Shown here one piece after another: positions 25,696 through 33,569 of a DNA stretch of 64,000 nucleotides. Position numbers and translations under genes: made by a program. The stretch comes from Pseudomonas asiatica (GTDB taxonomy: Bacteria; Pseudomonadota; Gammaproteobacteria; Pseudomonadales; Pseudomonadaceae), in NCBI RefSeq assembly GCF_040214835.1, contig NZ_CP157874.1, positions 2,856,001 to 2,920,000 on the forward strand, written 5' to 3'. Within the stretch, counting starts at the first letter, position 1; every line of letters begins with the position of its first letter. The notes below the pieces were generated by a model, which was not told where the DNA came from, did not search any database, and worked only from the letters and a program-made list of their open reading frames with translations.

Positions 25696-27132
25696 ATGCT
25701 GCGCAAACTCTCACTGGCGATAGCCGTGTCTTGTGCGTCCAACGGAGTGGTCTGGGCAGCTGACGTGCCCCAAACAGTGAAGACCGACCTGGTCAGCGTC
25801 TACCAGGAAGCGGTCGACAATAATGCTGACCTGGCTGCAGCCCGCGCCGATTATGGCGCCCGCCGCGAAGTGGTGCCGCAGGCCCGTGCCGGGTTGCTGC
25901 CCAATCTTTCGGCCGGTGCCGAGATGCAGAACACCCGCACCAAGTTCGACGAGCCGTCGGCCACCAGCAACCGCAGCGGCAATACCTGGAGCGCGACCCT
26001 GGCGCAACCGATCTTTCGCGCTGACCGCTGGTTCAAGTTGCAGGCGGCCGAGGCGGTCAACGAACAGGCGGCACTGGAGCTGTCGGCGACCGAGCAGAAC
26101 CTGATCCTGCAAACCGCGCAAAACTACTTCGCCGTGCTCCGCGCCCAGGACAACCTGGCCGCGACCAAGGCTGAGGAAGCTGCCTTCAAGCGCCAGCTGG
26201 ACCAGTCCAACGAACGGTTCGACGTCGGCCTTTCCGACAAGACCGACGTACTGCAATCCCAAGCTAGCTATGACACGGCACGGGCCAACCGGATCATTGC
26301 CGAGCGCCAGGTACAGGATGCCTTCGAGGCACTGGTTACCCTGACCAACCGCGAGTACACCTCGATCCAGGGCGTGGTGCATACCCTACCGGTACAGGTG
26401 CCAACGCCCAACGACGCCAAGGCCTGGGTTGAAACCGCCGGGCGCCAGAACCTCAACCTGCTGGCTACCAACCACGCGGTCACCGCTGCCGAGGAAACCC
26501 TGCGCCAGCGCAAGGCCGGCCATGCGCCGACGCTGGATGCGGTTGCCAAGTACCAGAAAGGCGACAACGACAATCTTGGCTTCACCAACTCGGCTGCCCA
26601 GCCAAACGTGCACTACAGTGGCGACGTCGAGCAGACCAGCATCGGCCTGCAGTTGAACATCCCGATCTACAGCGGCGGCCTGACCAGTTCGCAGGTGCGC
26701 GAGGCCTACCAGCGCCTGAGCCAGAGCGAGCAGCAGCGCGAAAGCCTGCGCCGCCAGGTGGTGGAAAACACCCGCAACCTGCACCGCGCGGTGAACACCG
26801 ACGTGGAACAGGTGCAGGCGCGCAAGCAGTCGATCATCTCCAACCAGAGCGCGCTGGAAGCCACCGAGATCGGCTATCAGGTGGGTACCCGCAACATCGT
26901 CGACGTGCTCGATGCCCAGCGTCAGCTGTACACCTCGGTGCGCGACTACAACAACAGCCGCTATGACTACATCCTCGACAACCTGAGCCTGAAGCAGGCG
27001 GCCGGCACCTTGAGCCCGCAAGACCTGGAGGACCTCAAGCGGTACCTGAAGCCGGACTACAACCCGGACAAGGACTTCCTGCCGCCGGATTTGGCGGCTG
27101 CAGCGCAGAAGAATCTCGAGCGCAGCCGCTGA
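25696..27132 (+). CDS. TolC-family outer-membrane channel
   Basis: 478 residues with a Sec signal (MLRKLSLAIAVSCASNGVVWA, cut before ADVPQ) and the two-fold TolC architecture: QAVDNNADLAAARADYGARREVVPQARAGLLP-like helix start, FDVGLSDKTDVLQSQASYDTARANRI, and later YQVGTRNIVDVLDAQRQLYTSVRDYN. Unlike the first pump's OMF it is not lipidated and is of the TolC subgroup used by type I secretion and many pumps. It is divergent from the MFP-RND operon. It may be a second copy or the main TolC of this strain; the window cannot tell. Confidence 0.88.
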   Translation: MLRKLSLAIAVSCASNGVVWAADVPQTVKTDLVSVYQEAVDNNADLAAARADYGARREVVPQARAGLLPNLSAGAEMQNTRTKFDEPSATSNRSGNTWSATLAQPIFRADRWFKLQAAEAVNEQAALELSATEQNLILQTAQNYFAVLRAQDNLAATKAEEAAFKRQLDQSNERFDVGLSDKTDVLQSQASYDTARANRIIAERQVQDAFEALVTLTNREYTSIQGVVHTLPVQVPTPNDAKAWVETAGRQNLNLLATNHAVTAAEETLRQRKAGHAPTLDAVAKYQKGDNDNLGFTNSAAQPNVHYSGDVEQTSIGLQLNIPIYSGGLTSSQVREAYQRLSQSEQQRESLRRQVVENTRNLHRAVNTDVEQVQARKQSIISNQSALEATEIGYQVGTRNIVDVLDAQRQLYTSVRDYNNSRYDYILDNLSLKQAAGTLSPQDLEDLKRYLKPDYNPDKDFLPPDLAAAAQKNLERSR

Positions 27133-27409
27133 GGCGTCTTGCTTGCGTATCAGGGTAGTGATAGATTCGACCCCAGTGAGTCTTTATTGGCTCATATGAA
27201 TCCATAAAGAACATTTCCAGGTATCTCGCTACACGTGAGGGGCTCACATGGAAAGGGTAATCACGAATGACTTCGCCCCTCACAAAACTACCGAAAGCCA
27301 GCACAGCTGTATCCCAGGACTTACTTCGCGAAAAATCGATCAGACGCTGACGACAGCACTGTTCAAATAATGCGCCGCCCTCCCCCCGGGCAATTGCCAA
27401 GGAATAGAA

Positions 27410-27910
27410 ATGCTTTTAAGAACCACCGCTATGCTACTTGCATTTTGCAGCCTGCCATTGTTGGCTGCCGAGCACGAGCTTCCCTCGGGCAAGGACGTCA
27501 TGCGACAGAACCAGGCACAGATACAGAACAACCTGGATGATGCCGACTACAAACGCAAAATCGTGGTTAAAAACAACATGGGCCTGGAGGGTCAGGAAAA
27601 CGAAAAATTCTGGCCGATCTATAACACCTACCGGGCAGAGGCCCTGAAAATCAACAAGAACATCCTGGAAACCATGATCGACTACGGCCAGGCCTATAAC
27701 AAAGGCTATGTGACCGATGAGCTGGCCACAGAGTTGCTCGATCGGATTTACACCCTCCAGGAAGACCACATAGAACTCCGTGAGAAGTACACACGGCGCA
27801 TCGCTAGTGCTGTTTCCCCTAAACGCGCCATGCGTTTCCTGCAGATTGAAACACAGCTGGACGCGCTACTCGAACTTGATATCAGCCGGAAAACTCCGTT
27901 AGCGGAGTAG
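27410..27910 (+). CDS. exported helical protein, Spy/LTXXQ-like
   Basis: 166 residues with a cleavable signal (MLLRTTAMLLAFCSLPLLAAE). The mature part is helical with the conserved-looking block ENEKFWPIYNTYRAEALKIN and a C-terminal KRAMRFLQIETQLDALLELDIS, as in a family of Pseudomonas periplasmic proteins sometimes mis-annotated as regulators. A chaperone-like role similar to Spy/CpxP is a guess from size and helix content. It precedes the cytochrome gene by 110 bp on the same strand. Confidence 0.65.
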   Translation: MLLRTTAMLLAFCSLPLLAAEHELPSGKDVMRQNQAQIQNNLDDADYKRKIVVKNNMGLEGQENEKFWPIYNTYRAEALKINKNILETMIDYGQAYNKGYVTDELATELLDRIYTLQEDHIELREKYTRRIASAVSPKRAMRFLQIETQLDALLELDISRKTPLAE

Positions 27911-28020
27911 GACAGCATAGTGATGCCCGTCCTGGACGAGATGCGTAGCAACTTCGCAAGCCAGGCGCGAGCGCTATAACAATATCCCTTATCTAAAAAC
28001 AAAATCTTGAGAGCATGACC

Positions 28021-28320
28021 ATGAAAAGCGCCTTGGTATCGATATTTTCCGTCTGTGTGTCACTCACCTCCCTGGCCCATGCGGCACAGCCCCCAGAGAG
28101 CGTGTTCAATCGCAGTTGCCAGATGTGCCATAACGGCCAGCTACCGATGGCGCCGAAGAAAGGTGACGCCGAAGCCTGGAAGCCGCGGCTCGCTCAAGGC
28201 AAGGATGTGCTGGTCAAGCATGTCACGGAAGGTTTCAACGCCATGCCTGCCCGCGGCTTGTGCATGGACTGCACAGCAGAGGACTATGCAGCGGTGATCG
28301 ACTGGATGTCCAAGCCTTGA
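28021..28320 (+). CDS. c-type cytochrome, cytochrome c5 family
   Basis: 99 residues with a signal peptide ending THAHA-like (SLTSLAHAA) and one heme site, CQMCH, near mature residue 13. Two further cysteines in GLCMDCTAEDY match the extra disulfide of cytochrome c5/CycB proteins, and AMPARG supplies the axial Met. It acts as a small periplasmic electron carrier. The second of two in-frame ATGs is chosen because GAGAG then sits seven bases upstream. It lies just before the catabolic island and may accept electrons from it, but it has no copy of the shared operator. Confidence 0.85.
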   Translation: MKSALVSIFSVCVSLTSLAHAAQPPESVFNRSCQMCHNGQLPMAPKKGDAEAWKPRLAQGKDVLVKHVTEGFNAMPARGLCMDCTAEDYAAVIDWMSKP

Positions 28321-28346
28321 GCTGATTGTTCTCAGAAACACATATT

Positions 28347-28366
28347 CACATAACTGTTGTTGTCAT
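28347..28366. promoter_or_regulatory. shared operator, site 1 (PhyH-Rid operon)
   Basis: CACATAAC-TGTT-GTTGTCAT matches the island consensus AACATAAC-N4-GTTATGTT in 7 of 8 and about 6 of 8 positions. The right half supplies a -35 (TTGTCA, 28360-28365) followed at 17 bp by TAGCCT (28383-28388). A bound protein would block RNA polymerase. The start of the dioxygenase gene is 60 bp downstream. Confidence 0.6.
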
Positions 28367-28426
28367 ATATGTGACTGCTTGCTAGCCTCCTGGATACCTA
28401 CAAAAAAACGGTCCGGGAGGACGCTC

Positions 28427-29260
28427 ATGCAAGACTCGATAAGCAGGGCTTTTCATGAAGATGGCGCCGTGTTGGTCAAGGGGCTTCTGAACCAGGAGCA
28501 ACTGGCGCGCTGTCGTGAAGCGTATGACTGGGCCGTGGAAAACCATGGTCCCCATGCAACCCGAATGTTCGCTGGCACTACGCAGCAGTCGCATGTCGAC
28601 AATGCCAACCCGGTGGCCAAACAGCGCCTCGAAGCGCTTGTCGAAACCCTGCCGCTGGGCAACCTCTTTGCCCGGATCTGGGGTTCGCGGAATGTCTGGT
28701 ATTTTGCTGAAGAGGTCTTCCTGAAAGCCGGCGGGCAAGGCTCCCGGACCCTCTGGCACCAGGACACCTCCTACCTGCCCTGGGCCGGCGAGCATTGGGG
28801 CAATGCCTGGATCAGCTTCGAATCCATCCCGCAACGCAACGCCCTGGAGATCATCCGTGGTTCGCATCGTGGGCCACGCTACGATGGCACCACGTTCGCC
28901 GACCCTGATGATCCGACGCAACCGCTGCACGACAACGGCGCCCTTCCCCGCCTGCCCGACATCGAAGCCGAGCGCAAACTGAACCCACACGCTTACGATG
29001 TGCTGTCGTGGGCCACCGAACCCGGTGACGTGATCCTGCTGCATCCGGCGTCCTTGCACGGCGGCGCTCCAGTCGACAGCGACTTCCCCAGCCGCCACAC
29101 CTTCGTTTTCCGCTTCTTCGGTGACGACGCCACCTTCAAGCCGCTACCGAAGGAAAGCAAAGCGGGATACCCACCGCAAGGCGTGCTATTCACCGAAGAG
29201 CTCAAGCAGCTCACGGCCGGTGCCGCGTTTCGCCATCCCACCTTCCGCCAGGTTGTCTGA
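28427..29260 (+). CDS. phytanoyl-CoA dioxygenase (PhyH) family Fe(II)/2-oxoglutarate oxygenase
   Basis: 277 residues; GGGAGG lies six bases before the ATG, favouring it over the upstream ATG at 28379. The double-stranded beta-helix iron ligands are visible as HQDTSYLPW (His-x-Asp) and the distal His in LHPASLHGGAP, with the oxoglutarate-binding Arg in SRHTFVFRFFG. Such enzymes hydroxylate a carbon next to a carboxyl, amine or phosphonate, and some cause N-dealkylation. It is the first gene after shared operator 1, followed 12 bp later by a Rid protein. Confidence 0.87.
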   Translation: MQDSISRAFHEDGAVLVKGLLNQEQLARCREAYDWAVENHGPHATRMFAGTTQQSHVDNANPVAKQRLEALVETLPLGNLFARIWGSRNVWYFAEEVFLKAGGQGSRTLWHQDTSYLPWAGEHWGNAWISFESIPQRNALEIIRGSHRGPRYDGTTFADPDDPTQPLHDNGALPRLPDIEAERKLNPHAYDVLSWATEPGDVILLHPASLHGGAPVDSDFPSRHTFVFRFFGDDATFKPLPKESKAGYPPQGVLFTEELKQLTAGAAFRHPTFRQVV

Positions 29261-29272
29261 ACAGGAGGCACC

Positions 29273-29689
29273 ATGAATACCACCCCCTTGAAACGGCTAT
29301 CGATCAATCCACCGCCAACCCAGCTGTTCTACGATCAGTTTCACTATTCCCAGGCAACCCGCGTTGGCGACCTCATCTGGGTATCGGGGCAGGTCGGCAT
29401 CGACAGCGAAATGAAACCTGAAAGCGACGTGGCAGCCCAGACACACCTGGCATTCCAGTCGCTTGCCAAGGTGCTGCAAGCGGCTGGTGCAGGCCTGGAG
29501 GATGTGGTCGAACTGACCACTTTTCACACCCGGCTACGGGCTGACATGCCAGTATTCGCCAGTATCAAGGATGAATACTTCCCCTCACGGTATCCTTCCT
29601 GGACTGCGGTCGGTATCACAGAGCTAGCCCTGCCAGAGCTGGTAGTGGAGATTCGCGCGGTAGCTGTAGCAGGAAGCGGTAGCGCCTGA
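29273..29689 (+). CDS. Rid-family protein (second copy)
   Basis: 138 residues, with AGGAGG eight bases upstream of the ATG. The fold is marked by VGDLIWVSGQVGID, then FQSLAKVLQAAGAGLEDVVELTTF and ELVVEIRAVAV. At the position of RidA Arg105 there is Trp (YPSWTAVGITEL), so classic 2-aminoacrylate deaminase chemistry cannot be assumed. Non-RidA Rid proteins are often found in amine and amino-acid catabolic operons, where they may hydrolyse or channel imines; that fits the amine oxidases of this island. Confidence 0.85.
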   Translation: MNTTPLKRLSINPPPTQLFYDQFHYSQATRVGDLIWVSGQVGIDSEMKPESDVAAQTHLAFQSLAKVLQAAGAGLEDVVELTTFHTRLRADMPVFASIKDEYFPSRYPSWTAVGITELALPELVVEIRAVAVAGSGSA

Positions 29690-29853
29690 CTCGGCGGTGA
29701 TTGGCAAAGGCCCGGCTGCCGCTTCAATCGGCGTGGAGAATCATTCCTGTCTTCAGGCAGGTGTAATCCACGCTCGATTTCTCTATGCTGAGCCAACCGT
29801 GGAAGCCAGCCACCTGATCCAGAAACGTTTTCGTCCTGAAATCCTGAGACCCC

Positions 29854-30543
29854 ATGCCTGATTCCAAGTCACCTTCCAGAACAGCCACCACTTCCGCCGG
29901 TACGAGTGCACCTCGCAGTTCAACACGCCGGGGACGGCCCGTGGGCGACCGCGACGCCAAGCGTGCAGAATTGCTGGAGGCGGCCATTACCGTGATCGCG
30001 CGGGATGGCTACGCCGGGGCTTCGATGCGCAATGTCGCAAAACACGCAGGCTGCACCACAGGCGCGGTGACCTATTACTTCGCCAACAAGGAAGAGATGA
30101 TCACTGAGGTCGCCCAGAGCCTGTTCGACCAGGTCGACACGATGTTGGCAGCGAATCAGGCGGAGATGAACATTCCCGCGTTGCTCCGGCAGTGGATGGA
30201 GTGGGTCAACGACGGCGAGTCGACGCTCTGGCTTTCCTGGTTGCAATTGCTGACCCATGCACGGCACGAGCCGGCGTTCGCACATGTCATCAAGCAGCGC
30301 TATGCCAGATTCCGCCAGGTGTTTACCGTGGTGATCGAGGAAGAGCAGCGCCAAGGCAAAGTCCGCGACGACCTACCGCCGGATGTACTGGCCGACCAGA
30401 TCAGCACCATCTGCGACGGCTGGCTGATGATGATGCCGATCGAGCCCGAGCGCTTCAGCGCCGAGCGCGGGAATACCCTGCTCGATGCTCTCATCACGCT
30501 GATAGCGCCCCCTGCCAAGCACAGGCGCTCGCGCAAAGCCTGA
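29854..30543 (+). CDS. TetR-family regulator, candidate repressor of the island
   Basis: 229 residues. A ~30-residue polar extension is followed by the helix-turn-helix (AELLEAAITVIARDGYAGASMRNVAKHAGCTTGAVTYYFANKEEMI), typical of the BetI/AcrR branch, then a C-terminal ligand domain with WLSWLQLLTHARHEPAFAHV. It lies in the middle of six transcription units that share one 20-bp palindrome and is the only TetR-type gene in the island, so it is the leading candidate to bind it. Its own upstream region (29690-29853) has no copy; it may be read through from operator 1. The effector is presumably the amine or a derived acyl-CoA. Confidence 0.85.
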   Translation: MPDSKSPSRTATTSAGTSAPRSSTRRGRPVGDRDAKRAELLEAAITVIARDGYAGASMRNVAKHAGCTTGAVTYYFANKEEMITEVAQSLFDQVDTMLAANQAEMNIPALLRQWMEWVNDGESTLWLSWLQLLTHARHEPAFAHVIKQRYARFRQVFTVVIEEEQRQGKVRDDLPPDVLADQISTICDGWLMMMPIEPERFSAERGNTLLDALITLIAPPAKHRRSRKA

Positions 30544-30628
30544 TCGAAGCAGAACCATAAGGCGTAGGCCAGACGGGTATTCGTCCGGCCTTGGCTAATC
30601 TCGCCTTGCCTTTGGGCGGTGAAGCTTC

Positions 30629-30901
30629 CTACTTGGACGCGTTCTTGTACACGCTCAGTGCCCTGTTGGCTGCGGCCAGGCACCCTTTCCCATCGCCCTT
30701 TTCCCGAGCTTCCTTGGCCTGCGCAATCAGTTTGCGAATATCCGTGGCCACTCCACCGTGTTGGCCGGCGCCCTCGGAACGCTCGATAGCGTCGAGCTGG
30801 TCGATCTTGGCAGTACAGTTGTCGGCTTCGGTCTTGTCCGCGGCATAGACCACTGGCGCGCAGATGATCGATGCAACGGCTATCACTTTCAACATGTTCA
30901 T
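30629..30901 (-). CDS. small exported protein of unknown function
   Basis: 90 residues with a signal peptide ending APVVYA, cut before ADKTEADN. The mature ~70 residues form two charged helices (IRKLIAQAKEAREKGDGKGCLAAANRALSVYKNA), with two cysteines that could be disulfide-bonded. GAGGAG lies eight bases before the ATG. It is oppositely oriented to the genes on either side and lacks the shared operator, so it may be a bystander in the island. I do not recognise the family. Confidence 0.65.
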   Translation of the reverse strand: MNMLKVIAVASIICAPVVYAADKTEADNCTAKIDQLDAIERSEGAGQHGGVATDIRKLIAQAKEAREKGDGKGCLAAANRALSVYKNASK

Positions 30902-31048
30902 GGGTAGCTCCTCGGGTTGTGTGCAGCAAATTTGGATAACGCCGACTATTTAATATAGGTCGCGTAGGGATCGACGCCCGATTTTCGTGGCTGAAACGAT
31001 GACTGGACGCTCGCTCCCTCTTTGCACGACGATCGCGCTGCGCTATTT

Positions 31049-31068
31049 TACATAACTACGGTTATTTA
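31049..31068. promoter_or_regulatory. shared operator, site 2 (amine oxidase-cytochrome pair 1)
   Basis: TACATAAC-TACG-GTTATTTA: the left half is 7 of 8 and the right half 6 of 8 to AACATAAC-N4-GTTATGTT, and the two halves pair in 6 of 8 positions. It lies 31 bp before the start codon, close enough to overlap the promoter or the transcript start. The AT-rich sequence after it (TTTAAATACAACAATAG) probably holds the -10. Confidence 0.6.
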
Positions 31069-31098
31069 AATACAACAATAGCGTGCCGAGGCAAAAAA

Positions 31099-32574
31099 AT
31101 GAACACTGAAGACACGTCTTCGCCGGCATGCCGCCGGCGTCTGCTTCTGCAGGTGCTCGCTGGCGTGGCGTTGGCAGGTGGTACGGGGCTCGCCGGGCGA
31201 GCGCTGGCCCAGACGGTAGAGGCAGCCCCGTCAGATGTACTGGACGTGGTCGTCATCGGCGCCGGGCTTGCCGGCCTCACCGCAGCCAGAGACCTGCATC
31301 GCGCTGGCTGCACCTCCTTCGCCGTACTGGAGGCTCGGGATCGAGTGGGTGGAAGAACCGTCAACCATCAGCTCGGCGGCGGTGTGATCGCGGAGGCCGG
31401 AGGGCAATGGGCAGGCCCCGGACAGACGGCCATCTTCGACCTGGCACGCGAACTGGAAGTAGAGACCTTCCCGAGCTATTACCAGGGTCGCAATGTCTAT
31501 CTGGCGGGCGACGCCCGATACGAGGAAGATCTCAGCGCCGCCCATGGCAACCCTGTCACTGCGAAGCTCAACCAACTATCGCGGAAGGTTCCGAGCAAGG
31601 AGCCGTGGACCGCAGCCGATGCGGCCGAAATCGACAAGCTGTCGGTAGCCCAATGGCTGACGAGTCAAGGCATCGACAATGCCAGCCGTTTCAGCTTTGA
31701 CACCTCAATAGGCCTGACCACCGGTACTCCGCCAGCCAGCCTGGCCCTGCTCCACTACCTCTCACTTATCAACTCGGCCGACTGCAGTATGGAAAAGCTG
31801 GAGGGCTTCCATGGCGGCGCCCAGGAGACCCGCTTCGTGGGCGGTTCCCATGTATTGAGCACGCGCATGGCAGAGGCGTTGGGCGACCGCATGAGGCTGT
31901 CCAGCCCGGTACGCAAGATCGCCAACTGGGACAGGGACATCGTCGAAATCTACACAGACCAGGGGCTGGTCCGCGCCCGCCAGGTGATCGTTGCACTGCA
32001 TCCCGCACTGTGCCACCAGATTGTCTTCGAGCCGGCTTTGCCCGAGGGGCGCGCGCAACTGCAACGGCTGTGGCCTGCCCATGCACCGATGCGCAAGACG
32101 GTGCATGTCTACGACCGGCCATTCTGGCGAGACAAAGGGCTCAATGGGCAGATCAGCCAGGCCGATGGCCCCCTGATCTTTTCCTGCGACAACTCGCCCG
32201 CCGATGGCAGCGTCGGCATCCTTTCGGCGTTCGTGCGCAGCGCCCAGCTAACACATGAAGCCGAACGGGCGAGCCAGACGCTGGCCGGCATTTTTGCCCA
32301 GGCATTGGGTGATGAAGCCTTGCAGTTCAGGCAGTACCACGATCACGACTGGGCCAAGGTCGACCCCTGGACCTTGACCTGCGTCGGCGCCATCCCTCCC
32401 GGTTTTCTCACCCGTTGGGGCCGCTACCTGAAACCTGCCGTCGGTCGACTGATCTGGTCGGGCACCGAAACCGCTGACATCTGGGCCAGCAGCATGGATG
32501 GCGCAGTGCGCTCCGGCCACCGAGCTGCCCTGGAAGCGTTGCAGGCGCTGGTTGCCAATCGGAGGAACGCATGA
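31099..32574 (+). CDS. Tat-exported flavin monoamine oxidase/dehydrogenase (copy 1)
   Basis: 491 residues. Twin-arginine signal at 11-38 (CRRRLLLQVLAGVALAGG, cut near ALAQT), then FAD-binding VVIGAGLAGLTAARDLH at 51-67 with GAGLAG at 54-59, the amine-oxidase GGRTVN signature and the C-terminal FAD region WSGTETADIWASSMDGAVRSG. It folds with cofactor in the cytosol and works in the periplasm. The nicotine oxidoreductase NicA2 of P. putida S16 has the same signal and architecture and passes electrons to a cytochrome c; here a di-heme cytochrome gene overlaps the stop codon. The substrate amine is unknown. Confidence 0.85.
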   Translation: MNTEDTSSPACRRRLLLQVLAGVALAGGTGLAGRALAQTVEAAPSDVLDVVVIGAGLAGLTAARDLHRAGCTSFAVLEARDRVGGRTVNHQLGGGVIAEAGGQWAGPGQTAIFDLARELEVETFPSYYQGRNVYLAGDARYEEDLSAAHGNPVTAKLNQLSRKVPSKEPWTAADAAEIDKLSVAQWLTSQGIDNASRFSFDTSIGLTTGTPPASLALLHYLSLINSADCSMEKLEGFHGGAQETRFVGGSHVLSTRMAEALGDRMRLSSPVRKIANWDRDIVEIYTDQGLVRARQVIVALHPALCHQIVFEPALPEGRAQLQRLWPAHAPMRKTVHVYDRPFWRDKGLNGQISQADGPLIFSCDNSPADGSVGILSAFVRSAQLTHEAERASQTLAGIFAQALGDEALQFRQYHDHDWAKVDPWTLTCVGAIPPGFLTRWGRYLKPAVGRLIWSGTETADIWASSMDGAVRSGHRAALEALQALVANRRNA

Positions 32575-33239
32575 TGAAACGCGCTTTGCTGATAGGTGTT
32601 GCGGTCGGCGTTACCGGGCTTGTGCTGGCGGCAGTCATTGCCGGCCCGCAGATGCTAGCGGGCTATCGATTCATGAGTGCACTGGACAGCCATTACGTCC
32701 GCTACGACGCCGATGTCGGAACCTGGCCGCAACCCCAGGATACCTGCAACGCATGCCATGGTGCCTCCGGGCAGTCACAGAACGAGCAGTACCCATCCCT
32801 CGCCGGGCAGCAGGCCAGCTACCTCCAGACACAACTCAAGGCATTTGCCGAGGGCAAACGGCACAGTGCGCAAATGGAGCCACTGGCCGCCACATTGACC
32901 GACGACCAGATCGCGTCGCTGGCGCAGTATTTTGCCCGGCAGACGCCGCTGCGCACCGACACCCCGGCGGCGGATGAGCGGTTGTCGGCCGAGGGCCAGG
33001 CGAGCGCCACAGCGCGTGGCTGTAGCGCCTGTCATGGCAGCGATTTCATGGGCGGGGCAGCTGGGCCGCGCCTCGCCGGGCAGGGACAAGCTTATCTGCT
33101 CAGCCAGCTCCTGGCGTTCAAGCAGGGCACGCGGACAGACCCGAGTGGGGCCATGAACGCGACCGCCGGTCTACTTTCGCCAGCCGAGGCACAAGCGCTG
33201 GCGCACTACCTCGCAGGCCTTGCCGCCGCCAGCCGCTGA
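32571..33239 (+). CDS. membrane-anchored di-heme cytochrome c (c4-like, copy 1)
   Basis: 222 residues; its ATG overlaps the oxidase stop by four bases, and GGAGG lies five bases upstream. An uncleaved N-terminal helix (about 5-25) anchors it in the inner membrane. Heme sites are CNACH (59-63) and CSACH (151-155), one in each of two similar c4-type domains (YPSLAGQQASYLQTQLKAF; RLAGQGQAYLLSQLLAF). It probably takes electrons from the flavin amine dehydrogenase and passes them to the respiratory chain, as CycN does for NicA2. The tight coupling supports this. Confidence 0.9.
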   Translation: MMKRALLIGVAVGVTGLVLAAVIAGPQMLAGYRFMSALDSHYVRYDADVGTWPQPQDTCNACHGASGQSQNEQYPSLAGQQASYLQTQLKAFAEGKRHSAQMEPLAATLTDDQIASLAQYFARQTPLRTDTPAADERLSAEGQASATARGCSACHGSDFMGGAAGPRLAGQGQAYLLSQLLAFKQGTRTDPSGAMNATAGLLSPAEAQALAHYLAGLAAASR

Positions 33240-33330
33240 CCTGTCAAAGGGCGGATGCTCAGCCTCCGCCCCTGTTCCACGGCGTTATCACGCGAGCTTG
33301 GTGCGGCGGGGAAAAAACGTTTCGAACTTA

Positions 33331-33350
33331 AACATAACAGTCGTTGCGTT
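33331..33350. promoter_or_regulatory. shared operator, site 3, with promoter (BVMO operon)
   Basis: AACATAAC-AGTC-GTTGCGTT is a strong copy: its reverse complement differs from site 4 at only two spacer bases. TTGCGT in the right half (33344-33349) is a -35 box; 17 bp later comes TACAGT (33367-33372). The transcript would begin near 33380 and run into the BVMO-ligase-hydrolase-GMC operon. Binding here would occlude the -35. Confidence 0.75.
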
Positions 33351-33407
33351 AAAGTCGAGAGCGGATTACAGTGCAGTAAAACAACAACAATCAACGGAGC
33401 GCATCGT

Positions 33408-33569
33408 ATGCACGACTCCATTGCCCCACCCGCTGCCGGCCACCCTCCTCCGGGCCTCAGCACTGCCGTCTCGCGGCTGCCGAACGACTACCGCGTGATC
33501 GCGTGCGCGCTGATACCCACCTTTCAATCAATGACCCGGTCAAATTCCGAAGGCGCGGAGACTCCATGA
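33408..33569 (+). CDS. 53-codon leader ORF overlapping the BVMO start
   Basis: Begins MHDSIAPPAAGHPPPGL with a GGAG site eight bases upstream, and its stop TGA overlaps the ATG of the monooxygenase gene (ATGA). The position within the transcript from site 3 and the exact overlap favour translation, which would couple it to the next gene. The product is short, proline-rich at its start and not recognised. It could instead be fortuitous. Confidence 0.4.
   Translation: MHDSIAPPAAGHPPPGLSTAVSRLPNDYRVIACALIPTFQSMTRSNSEGAETP

Noticed and set aside
27035..27400. 121-codon minus-strand frame after the TolC gene
   Set aside because: Overlaps the end of TolC and has no family resemblance; the 277-bp gap appears non-coding.
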